Positions 1-11,100 of a stretch of 64,000 nucleotides of DNA are shown here, in pieces (the stretch's first letter is position 1; the number at the start of each line of letters is the position of its first letter). The stretch is from positions 248,001 through 312,000 of the forward strand of contig JAJAGP010000178.1 of the NCBI GenBank assembly GCA_025084515.1, written 5' to 3'. Both the position numbers and the translations under genes were made by a program. Below the pieces are notes generated by a model. That model did no database searches and was not told the DNA's origin. It worked only from the letters and a program-made list of their open reading frames with translations. Source of the DNA: Ancistrus triradiatus (lineage: Eukaryota > Chordata > Actinopteri > Siluriformes > Loricariidae).

Positions 1-495
1 CTTCTGTTTCGCTCACGTTTGCGGTTTAGACCACTTTTGTTAACTTTGTTTTGCGGCGTTAGCCGCATTGGTAGATTCGTGCTTTGTTCTCAGTTTTCTG
101 TGGATTATTACGGATTGCTCGTCTTTCCCACGTTAGTATGGCATCTTGCGGTAAGCCTGCTTCAGTTTTCGGAGTGGCAGAAGACAGCTTACGTGTGTGT
201 TGTGGTAAACCCACTTATGTCTGATGTTTGTTGTTAAAGCCCATTTAGGTTAGCCGTGCCATATGACGCATTTTGTTTGGCTATTACCGTTTATGTTTGT
301 ATATGGTCATGTTATGTTCAAATTAAACATAGTTATTTATGTTGAACCTGCACCAGTCTCCTACATACCCGTTAGGCCCCGTCGTTACACTTACATTTAA
401 TAAAACTATAACATTTTGGGTCATGTTATGGTAAAGTGTGAGCATCTGGTTAGTCTATATTTAGATAATTTTTGATAAAAATATAAGCTTCCAAA
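1..495. other. Left flank, possible LTR-retrotransposon end
   Basis: No gene recognised. The stretch around 340-395 (CACCAGTCTCCTACATACCC followed by GTTAGGCCCCGTCG) has the style of a fish LTR terminus, but neither a partner LTR nor coding sequence is in view. Confidence 0.25.
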
Positions 496-501
496 CATTT
501 A

Positions 502-1815
502 CAGTGGGGCAAAAAAGTATTTAGTCAGCCACTGACTGTGCAAGTTCCTACTTAGAAAGATGGAAGAGATGTGTACACTTCAACTATGAGAGATGCTGGG
601 CAACATGGACTTTCAACTCCCTCTACAAATTTTCTATGTGGTTGACGTCTGTACACTGGCTAGGTCACTCCATGACCGTGAAATGCTTTTTACGGAGCCA
701 CTTCTTCATTGCCGAGCAGTGTGTTTGGGATCATTGTCATCATGGAAGACCCAGCCACGTTCCATCGTCAATACTCTCACTGATGGAAGGAGCTTTTGGC
801 TCCAATTTCACAATACATTGCCCCGTTCATTCTTCCCTTAATACGGATCAGTCATCCTGTCCCCTTTGCAGAAAAACAGCCCCAAAGCATGATGTTTCCA
901 CCCCCATGCTTCACAGTAGGTACGGTGTTCTTAGGATGCAACTCAGCATTCTTCTTCCTCCAAACATGAGAAGTTGAGTTTTTAGCAAATAGTTCTATTT
1001 TGGTTTCATCTGACCACAAGATATTCTCCCAATCCTCTTCAGGATCATCCATATGCTCTCTGGCAAACTTTAGACGGGCCTGGACATGTACTGGCTTAAG
1101 CAGGGAGACACGCCTGGCACTGCAGGATCTGAGTCCCTCTCGGCATAGTGTGTTACTGATGGTAGCCTTGGTAACTTTGGTCCCAGCTCTCTGCAGGTCA
1201 TTCAACAGGTCCCTCCATGTAGTTCTGGGATTTTTGTTCACCGTTATCTTGATCATTTTGACCCCACGGGATGAGATCTTGCCCCAGATCGAGGGAGATT
1301 ATCAATGGTTTTATATGTCTTACATTTGCTTACAATTGCTCCTACAGTTGATTTATTCACACCAACCTGCTTGCCTATTGTAGATTCACTCTTCCCAGCC
1401 TACTGCAGGTCTACAATTTTCTTCCTGGTGTCCTTCGACAGCTCTTTGGTCTTGGCCAAGGTTGAGTTTGGAGTCTGACTATTTGAGGCTGTGGACAGGT
1501 GTCTTTTACACATATTTATTTAATGGCATTTATATATGCCATTACTACTGGTATCGAGTGTAGGACAGAGGAGCTTCTTAATGAAGACGTTACAGGTCTT
1601 TGAGAGCCAGAAATCTTGCTTGTTTGTGGGTGACTAAATATTTATTTTCCACCATGATTTACAATTAAATCCTTTAAAAATCCTGGATTTTTTTTTCTCA
1701 TTTTGTCTCTCATAGTTGAAGTGTACCTGTGATGAAAATTACAGACCTCTCTCATTCTTCTAAGTAGGAGAACTTGCACAATCAGTGGCTGACTAAATGC
1801 TTTTTTGCCCCACTG
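502..1815 (-). mobile_element. Tc1/mariner element, family A, copy 1
   Basis: The ends are inverted repeats beginning CAGTGGGGCAAAAAAG, flanked by TA at 500-501 and 1816-1817, the Tc1 target duplication. The transposase lies on the minus strand and is broken: an open piece at 852-1256 reads NPRTTWRDLLNDLQ, the Tc1 motif WSDETKIE and [19 protein letters not shown]. The WSDE motif contains the first catalytic Asp. The region for the other two catalytic residues is degenerate, so it is inactive. Confidence 0.92.
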
Positions 1816-2324
1816 TATTTTGTCTTTCATTCAAATTTTTGGTTTAAGGAATTATTTTCATTCTTCCTTGCATAGCCTTTGGTACAATTTTTAGTAGTAT
1901 AAGTTTGATTTACATGCTTTTGCACTCCCATTTGAGTTTCATACACATATTTTTTTTTAGTACATGGATATTGGATATTTAGTAAAATTAATGTTTCTTT
2001 TTATCAGCACAATAATTTACCTCACTGCCACTGGTTGCAATTCAAACCCAACTCAAACCCAAAGCATAACATAACCCATTATCTGTTAACAGTCACCACA
2101 ATTTTTTTTTCTTAAAGCACTTCTTCAAGCATTTCTTCAAACATTCCTTTGGTGATTGTAGCCAAAGAGTTCAATATTTGTTTCACTGGAATACAGCACT
2201 TGATTCCAGAAGGACACTTGTCTAAGGACACTTGTTATGTTGCATATTTCAGAAACTGACTGTAATGAAATTATAGACAAGGTTTTTTTTCTGATGACTA
2301 TGGCAGGCAGATCATGTGCAAACA

Positions 2325-2412
2325 ATGTTGCACAGTGGGCCAGTTCATGTGTTTGGACTGTGGGAGGAAACTGGAGTACCCGGAGTAAACCCACACAGAC
2401 ACAGGGAGGAGC
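2325..2412 (-). repeat. SINE-like fragment
   Basis: The segment around GGAGGAAACTGGAGTACCCG and AACCCACACAGACACAGGGA matches, in reverse orientation, the body of the SINE-like repeats at about 13000-13345 and 34745-35080 in this window. Truncated. Confidence 0.55.
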
Positions 2413-2464
2413 ACAGATATATGCAGTGTTTCTTACATTTCCTTTGACTTTTATTTAATAGCAG

Positions 2465-3690
2465 ACAGTCTGAACCCAAGATAGTTCCTGTTTTTTCTGA
2501 TCAATTTCATTTGTTAATAAACATCCAGGTTAAAATAATAATACTAATGATGTGATTTCAAACAGGTAATGTCAATAGGTGATTATAATCATTATTTGGT
2601 ACAAAAGTAGTATCCACTAAAAGCAGAGGATCTCCAGCTTATCAACAAATGCGTAAGAAAATTATTGAAATGTTAAAAAATAATGTTCCTCAAAGAAAGA
2701 TTTACATATTTCAGTCCTAACTTTTTTTTTTTTTTTTTTACATTGTCTTCTTGATAAATTTATGGACGTCCCTGGAAAAGATGTCGCTTTGAAGGCCCTC
2801 TAAAATCTCAGTGTATTTTTCTGCATTAAACTGTCTTTTGCCAAGGGCACTGACCCAACTCTATACCATGACAGACCCTGGCTTTTGGACTTGTAACTGA
2901 TAATAGTCTGGATGGTCCTTTTTGTCTTTGGTCCGGCGCACAGTGTCCATTTCTTCCAAAAAAGAAATCCACAATACACATTTTCATTGTGTGATGGTCC
3001 ATCCCATATGCGTCTGAGCCCAGAGAATTCGATGCCACTTCTGGACATGGTTAACATGGCTTCTTTTTTGCACTGTTACATTTTAGGTGGCATTTGTGAA
3101 TGTAACTCACAATGCATTGTAGTGCTTGATAAAGGTTTGATGAAATAATCCCTTGCCTATATGATAATATCAGCTATTGATGAATGACAGTTCTTGATGC
3201 TGTGCTGTCTGAGGGATCAGAAATCATGGGTCTTCAGTTTAGGCTTGTGATCTTGCTCTTTATGCACTGAAATTCCTCCAGATTCCTTGAATGTTTAATG
3301 ACATTTAATGATTGATGAGTTTTGATGAATGCTGTTTAATGATTCTTTGGGGAACACTGATTTTAAACATTTCCATACTTTTCAACACATTTGTTAATAA
3401 AGATCCTGGAGATCCTCTGCCCATCTTTACTTCTCAAAATGACTCCTAAGACCCTTTTACTGCTTTTGTAGCAAATCATGATTATAATCACCTGTTCACA
3501 TCACCTGTATGAAATCACATCATTATTTAGTTTCTTACGTCATTACTGGCCCTAAATTGTCCCTTTCCCAACTTTTTTTAGAATGTGTTGCAGGCCTGAA
3601 ATGCAGGAATGGACTTTTATTAACAAATTAAATGAAGTTGACGAGAAATTTTTTTTGAAATATCTCGGGTTCATACTGTCTGTGATGAAT
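2465..3690. mobile_element. DNA transposon with long terminal inverted repeats, unclassified
   Basis: Sequence at about 2465-2600 reappears inverted at about 3480-3690: TTTATTAACAAATTAAATGA versus TCATTTGTTAATAAACATCC, and GATTATAATCACCTG with its complement. The interior has only short open frames (for example 2800-3057 minus, with CAGPKTKRTIQTIISYKS). I know similar repeats are common in fish but cannot name the superfamily. Probably a decayed non-autonomous or autonomous copy. Confidence 0.6.
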
Positions 3691-3768
3691 TAAAAGGAAA
3701 TGTAAGGAACACTGCATATGTATTTTATTTGCATTTTTCCATCCCATCCCAACATTTTCTGATTTGGG

Positions 3769-3769
<1 letters not shown>

Positions 3770-3811
<42 letters not shown>

Positions 3812-3823
3812 TATTATTATTAT
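3770..3823. repeat. (TTA)n microsatellite
   Basis: About 17 units of ATT with one interruption (TTACTATT), lying just past the long-TIR transposon. Confidence 0.95.
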
Positions 3824-4130
3824 GTTTTTGTCAGCATTATATGTAGGATGGCAGCTGGCAAACAGATGGTGGCAACTCTGCTAATTTGTATATAAGGAAA
3901 CACCCCGAAGGTAGAGGGGAAAACAGCTGGAGGACTAGAGTTGTAGGAAAAAGAACTGTTTCTGCTTAAACCGGCAGCATCTAGATACCCTAGATAATTA
4001 TCATTTAACCCAAGATATTACTAGTAATCATCATGCTTGCTCATGCTGTTTTGTTAAAAAGAGGTGTGTGTGTGTAATGTCAGGTTGAGAACAGGTTGCC
4101 ACTGTGCTCTGCCACTCTCAGCAGGGAGCC

Positions 4131-4133
<3 letters not shown>

Positions 4134-4217
<84 letters not shown>
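4134..4217. repeat. (TG)n microsatellite
   Basis: Uninterrupted GT dinucleotide run of about 84 bases. Short open frames of alternating Val-Cys arise from it and are not genes. Confidence 0.97.
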
Positions 4218-4218
<1 letters not shown>

Positions 4219-4871
4219 ATGTACACACAGACGACACTCTAGACATTGTGGGAAAGCCTCAACAAGGAAGACACAGAACTTGGTTTAACACAAATCTTAC
4301 CATATATGCATTGTAATGATTAGATCCTTTATTTCTTACTTTTTACAAATCCTGCTATTTTACACACATAAAATGTATTCAAGTGCACATTACCATCTCC
4401 CACCCAAAAAAAAGCCTTTTTAACATTTTGTGTTTTTCTGATTTTCTTTTTGCTTTAGTCAGGAAACAGCAAGAGTGGACATGAGTGAGTCTAGCTTGCA
4501 TTTGAGAGCAGAAAGAATGTCAGAGGTGCATGCTGGAATACAGGTGAACAAAGAAACTCCATTAAATAAAACAAAACAACAAAATAAATCACGCAGATGA
4601 GTGACAAACAAAACTGAATTACAGATGGTATTAACCAACCTTGAACAAGATGTTGTACATCCTCCCTGTACTTAAAATTCCTAAAGAAGAAGTAGAAATG
4701 GAGCTTCATTTCGATGGGTCCCAGTGTTACACTGATTTGTTTACCACTAATTGGCTACCTCTTTGGAGATACCATGGATAATAATAATAAAAAACACATA
4801 TGAGCAAACTATCCTATTGTTTCAATAATTTACCTTTCTTATTAGTTATTTTTTATCTTTTTAAAGGAAGC

Positions 4872-6346
4872 TTTATTCAAAGAATTTTGTTCATATATAG
4901 TTTTACAGAAGAAAATACTATACAACCATTTCCCTCCTGCAACATTTCTTGAAGATAATAATCTACACATTTAATTACCTACTATTACGGTAGTTCTTTC
5001 AAAGCCATGTTTAAGAAATGATTAATGGTAATTCCCTTGCCTCGGTTTCTCCACTACAACAGTCGCTCATTTTCAGCTGAAGCCAAGCAAATAAAACTCA
5101 TTGTTTTTTTCTGTCTGTTATTTGGAGCTGTGCACTGCAGTAATTTCCTCTGTATAGAATTCATTTAAATTACAGTCATCATTAGTGTTACTCATTAGGC
5201 AGGCTGGCTTCTGGTATGTCTGGTTCATATTGAAATCATCCAATCTTGGAAGCCACAAAAAGCCCACCTTTTTAAAATAAAACACAGAATAACAGGTCTT
5301 CGTCACACCAACAATTATTTGTGCAAAACAGAGTGAAAAGAAAAAAAAACTGTAAAGCAATTTCCCTGTTATATGTTATTGTATTTCCGGTAAAAATGAA
5401 TCTAAAAGTGCAAAAACACCCTAAACATTTCACTTTGCAAGGTCACATAAATATTAAATAAATCATCGTAATCTCAGCTAGACCACAGCTTTAATAAAGA
5501 GAGAACTGTCTAAAAGATCACTGTCTCTCAATTTCATTCACACTTTTTAAATGAAAATCCATTTTTCAATCCACTGCCAAGAAAGTCTCTTATTTAAGAG
5601 CAAATACATTATGAGGTTTCTAAAAAAGAAGCTTCAACCACAGATTCCAAGTGGGAATTTTCTCACTACCATTTTTCCATGCTACTCAAATTGTAATAAA
5701 GGAAGAAGAGAACAAAACCTACAAGCTACTATTTCCCTCCATTCTGAACAGAACACACATTTTACTGTGTGTCTGTTTGATGCCCGAGTGCATTGTGAAA
5801 GTCCATAGAGAGCCGAGAAGCTGACATTGATTCCCGTTTTCCCCCTGGGCAGCAGCACCATCAAGTATTCATTATCCTCCCCAGTCTGTTCCCGTTTTCC
5901 CAACAGGCTGTTATGCAGTGACAAACACCACAGTCGACTGGTCATGCCTGGGCTACTAGAGGACTAAAGCAATAACAACAGTGACAACAATAACAACAAA
6001 AATGCAACAATAATGCAGTGGTGTTGTGACACAGTAACAAAACATCTTAAACAGAGGTATAACTAGCCTCATCTACACCAAAGAGCACTATCAATATGCA
6101 ATATAAAAACAACCCATATTTAAAAAGAGGAGGAGGAAACTGGAGTGTGAGCTAGCTATTGGTGAAGTGTGTTCACTGAGATCGATGTGTTATGGCCTAG
6201 AATGCACAGTCACTGCCACTGTTGAACTGTCCACATAGAATGGAACTTATGACATGACTGAGAATGTTTCTGAGAACTGTGATCACAGGGAATCAGCTTT
6301 AAACAGTGTTACATTGAAAGCACTGAAACAGGCCCCTGCACTTATA

Positions 6347-6404
<58 letters not shown>

Positions 6405-6884
6405 CAGGATGTCAGTGAATCAGATATTTTTCACATTAATTTAAAAAAATTCCCCTTTGTATTAAAAGCATGCCGTGTCTTTCTGCAGTTCAGCAACTGC
6501 ACTTCAAATGTATATTAACATCCACACACATCTACTGTATATAGATATCCATATATAGAGATTTTTCCTGATATTTCCACACACAAAAAATACAAACAAA
6601 ATAGAATAAATTAAACCAAACATGCACGCACACACACAAACAGCTTGATGCGTAGGAAAATGTTTACATTGACACCCATGAGTAAAAGACAGCATTGTCT
6701 GTCTGTCCACTTTAATGCATAATTAAATTAATAATGTTGGTCATCATGTAAACATAAATAATTTTGGGCCTTCACTCGTCTTGTGTACTTGTATTCTGGT
6801 CATGTGCGGCATCTCTGAGCATGATAAAATGGGCCACTCAAACTTCCTGGGGAGTAAATCTGTAAGTGTGGGTCACAGGTCAAC
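4872..6884 (-). other. casz1: Presumed 3'UTR of casz1 long isoform
   Basis: About 2 kb downstream of the stop with no open reading frame and little transposon sequence, unlike the flanks on either side. It contains an (AAT)n tract at 6347-6403. Minus-strand AATAAA hexamers at 4872-4877 and 4328-4333 are candidate polyadenylation signals; the true end is not visible from sequence alone. Confidence 0.55.
6347..6403. repeat. (AAT)n microsatellite in the presumed 3'UTR
   Basis: About 19 AAT units on the plus strand. Confidence 0.95.
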
Positions 6885-8128
6885 CTAGGGCTCATCTTTG
6901 TCCAGTTGGGAAACCTTTGCGTCGCTCATGGAAGCATCAAAACTCTTTGCGCTGTGTTTTTCTCCTTCGGGTTCAGGCATGGAGTCATCGTACGAGTCTG
7001 TATTTAGCTCTTCCTCTGGTTCATCTTCATCGTCATCATCATCATCATCATCATCATCTTCCTCCTCTTCCTCATGGGTGGGCTCTTCCTCGGGTGACAA
7101 CTCATCTTCAGGCTCACCTGATGTGCCAGTGGTGTCATCCTGTGAATTGCTTAGGCCCAAAGAAGCTCCAGGCAGCATTGGCTCACTTTGCTGCAGTTTC
7201 TTGCTCACATCTAAGGAGTCACTGAGACTGAGAGCACTGGAATTCTTCAGGAAGAACAGTGAACTGCTGGCATGGGTTCCCAGATTCAGTGAGCCATCAA
7301 GGTTGAGTGCAGTGCGTGGGTTGTCAGGGTACTCGGCGCCTGTTGCTGGAGCGAGGTACATGCCTGCGTTATTATGGGACAGAGTCCCAGGTGATGTAGG
7401 TGGCAGATTAATAGAAATAGTTGGTGCTGCCAATCCAACCTGGTTGTGAGAACCCTCCCTACTGGGTGAGACAGATGATGGCATATCACCACGCTCTTGC
7501 TTTTCATGCTTGCGCTTGTGTGAGTCCATCTGTGACATGCCCACTACAGTGTGCTTGCACTCAGGGTAAGTGCAGTGGAAGTGCGAGCACTTGAGCTTGT
7601 ACTTACAGTCGGGCACAGAGCAGTCAGTGCTGGAGCTGAACTGGCAGAAGCCAGCTGCACTAATCACGTCCTGCTTGCCGTGGTGCTTTCGGTGTGCAGT
7701 CACCTTGGTGCTGTCTGTGCATCGAAATGAGCAACGCAGGCAGTGGAAGTGCGTGGAGTTGCCTGAGAACTGACAGTCAGCCACATCGCAGCTCAGTGAT
7801 GACTTGAAGCGCTTGAAGTCGTCCAGCACCAGATTGTCGACACGATCATGGTGCTGTGCATGCTTGTACATGTGTGTGCGGCCACAGAACCTATAGCCAC
7901 AGTTTTCGCGCATACAGTGGTAGTGTGTCACTTTCAGCGAGAACTGGCATGCAGAATCCCGGCAATCCTCATACAGGTCATAACGCCGGAAACCATCTAG
8001 CATCATGCCCTCATCAAGCATCTTGCGTGATGATGCTGTCTTGCGGCGTTTGCCAAATGGCGACATATCCTCAATGATCCAGAACCGCTTCTTGGCGCCA
8101 CTTGCCATCGGGATCGAAATGGTGTTGC
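6885..8128 (-). CDS. casz1: casz1 terminal coding exon E17a (fingers 9-11, NLS-like cluster, acidic tail)
   Basis: Acceptor GCACATTTAG|GC, open frame of 413 residues, stop TAG at 6885-6887. Order: conserved [20 protein letters not shown]; basic cluster [11 protein letters not shown] (about 1463-1472, NLS-like); finger 9 (1497-1530), finger 10 (1555-1586), finger 11 (1611-1644), then [10 protein letters not shown]. The tail is variable and ends in an acidic run of five Glu and ten Asp (about 1789-1803), encoded largely by a GAT/GAC triplet repeat. Human CASZ1a has an acidic tail in the same place. The window encodes no further domain after it. Confidence 0.97.
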
Positions 8129-11100
8129 CTAAATGTGCAAGAAGAAAAGGTGACACATTATGTTTGGCTGCCTTGGTCTGTTAACAATAATTAAAGTTAA
8201 AAGAATGGCTGGCACAAAACATGAGTGTGGATATACTCATCGTGTAGCTTACATGTGGGATCTGTATTCTGATCGAACAGAGAAAAGGCAGGCATGCATC
8301 TATTACAACAGTGTGACATTTGTATGTGTGGTGTTTATAAAGACTAATGTAATGAGAGTAGTTTGTTCTGTGCTTAATTTGGGGCTTTTGTCAGCACTAA
8401 TACCTGTCTGGAGAAGTGCAGCCTACATAAAATGTTTGCACACTTAAACTCATATTTTGTAATACATTAGATGGATTCTAACTGGTTAGAATCCATCTAA
8501 GCTGGGAGTGTTGTTTAATATATGTTGCCCAATAATGAACAACAGTTACAGTGTGTGTAACAATGTCAGTGATTGTCAATGATCATAATGATTAAAGAAA
8601 TATTCCAACATTTACCCAATCTCAGTCTACCACACCTGCAGTGTATGTGTGATTATCACTTGGAAATTCACAAGCAGTAATAGTTAATATTTAGTATATG
8701 TAATATTGGATCATTTTCCTCAATAAATAAATGACCAAGTATAATATTTTTGTGTCATTTGTTTAACTGAGTTATCTTTATCTACTTTTAGGAATTGTGT
8801 GAAAATCTGATGATGTTTCAGGTCATATTTATGCAGAGATATAGAAAATTATATTGGGTTCATAAACTGTCAAGCATGACTGTATATGTTTTTCAAGTTT
8901 TGTCTGTGTAATGGATAAACTGTGTTTGTGTGGCCTAGAGGTTAAGGTACTGGACTATGGACCAGAAGGGTTTAAATCCCACCTCTGCCAAGCTGCCACT
9001 TGAGCAGTGTATCACCCCTCACATTTCTGCAGATATTTAAGTATATCTTTTTGTGGGACAACACTGAAAAAATGACACATTGACACAATGAAAAGTAGTC
9101 TGTGTGCATCCAGTCCATCCAGTCCTTCACCTTTACCCTCAGCCTCTTAAATAAAGCAGGGTCGTCTTAGAGGTGTGTTTGGGGTCATTATCATGCTGGA
9201 ACACTGCCCTGTGACCCAGTTTCCAGAGGGAGGGGATCATGCTCTGCTTCAGTATTTCACAGTACATATTGGAGTTCATGTGTCCCTCAATGAAATGTAA
9301 CTCCCCAACACCTGATGCAACCATTCAGCCCCAGACCATGGCATTCCCACCACCATGCTTGACTGTAGGCACGACACACTTATATTTGTACTCCTCACCT
9401 GATTGCTGCCACACAGGCTTGAGACCATCTGAACCAAACAAATTAATCTTGGTCTCATCAGACCAGAGGACATGGCTCCAGTAATCCATGTCCTTTGTTG
9501 ACATGTCTTCAGCAAACTGTTTGCGGGCTTTCTTGGGTACAGACTTCAGAAGAGACTTCCTTCTGGGGTGACAGCCATGCAGTCCATTTTGATGTAGTGT
9601 GCTGGGTATGGTCTGAGCACTGATAGGCTGACCCCCCCACCTCTTCAATATCTGCAGCAATGCTGACAGCACTCCTGCACCTGTCTTTCAGACAGCATTT
9701 GGGTGTGACGCTGAGCACGTGCACTCAGCTTTTTTGGATGACCAACGTGAGGTGCTGCAGCTCAGTTTGAGGGTGTTAGCAATCTTCTTGTAGCCTTGGC
9801 CATCTTCATGTAGCGCAACAATTCATCTTTTAAAATCCTCAGAGACTTCTTTGCCATGAGGTGCCACGTTGGAACTTTCAGTGACCAGTATGACAGAGTG
9901 TGAGAGCTGTACTACAAAATTGAACACACCTGCTCCCTATGCATACCTCACACCTAGTAACACTAACGAGTCACCTGACATTTTGGAGGGAAAACGACAA
10001 GCAGTGCTCAATTTGGACATTTAGGGGTGTATCGGTAGTCTCTTAGGGGTGTACTCACTTTTGTTGCTGGTGGTTTAGACATTAATGGCTGTATATTGAG
10101 TTATTTTGAGGGAAGAATAAATTTACAATGTTATATAAGCTGCACACAGACTACTTTTGATTGTGTCAAAGTGTCATTTTGTCAGTGTTGTCCCACGAAA
10201 AGATATACTTAAATATCTGCAGAAATGTGACACTCACTTGTGTGATACACTGTACCCTTAACCCACAATTGCTTGGATTGTAAGATCGTATCAACTGTAT
10301 GTCATTCTGGACTAAATAACATAAATGTTAACTACAGATGAGGAGGCTAGAGCATCTAGAGAAGTGGATTTATTTCTTGAATAAATTTGCCCCTATTTGA
10401 TTTATAGGTGATGCTTAATTGTTTTTTACTCTTTCTCATCAAGAGTCTTGTTTTGTACTATTTAATTACTGCTCTTTACAAACATACACATTACAGATAG
10501 GTGAGGACTGAGTCAGTCTAGTTTACAGCTGCGGAGATCTACCAGAGGCAGAAGAGAGGTACCTGCAGCATCCTGCACTATAGGCACGTCATTTTTAACC
10601 GGAGATGGAGTGGCAATGATGGGGCTGAAAGCTGGTGTGTTGGTTGGCATGACAACACTCCGAGTGGCTCCAAGAGAGGTGCTGAGCAGAGAGTATGAGA
10701 CACAGGATGGAGAGAGGAGGTATGGGAGCGAGGGAACAGGAGGTCGTAGGAGGGTCGAGGGGAAAGACTGAGACTGGAACAAAGTCTGAGGCAGGGGTGG
10801 AGGAGAAGTAGGAGGTGGTGGTAGAGGAGGAGGTGGTGCAGACTGAGGTACAGAGGAGGCAGGAGATTCATCAGAGGTAGTGAGGGTAGGACCTGGGACC
10901 TGACAGCCAAGTTCTATAGCAAGAAGGTGCCCAGAGGGAATGGCATTGAGAAGGAGGAGTATGAACACACAGACAGGTAAACATACATACATATATACAC
11001 ACAAAGGGTGGGAAGTAGAGAAGGAAGAGATCAAATTATCAAATACCAAAAGCCAAATGGCGACAGAAAACAAATCAAACAGCCAAAAGCAACAGTGATG

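Noticed and set aside
6898..7449. Plus-strand frame of 183 codons with poly-Ser
   Set aside because: Antisense shadow of casz1 exon E17a; the Ser run is the complement of the Asp/Glu triplet repeat.
8938..9009. tRNA gene candidate
   Set aside because: A- and B-box-like sequences are present but no cloverleaf or acceptor stem; the same sequence recurs with a shared body at 54600-54797, so it is a SINE head.
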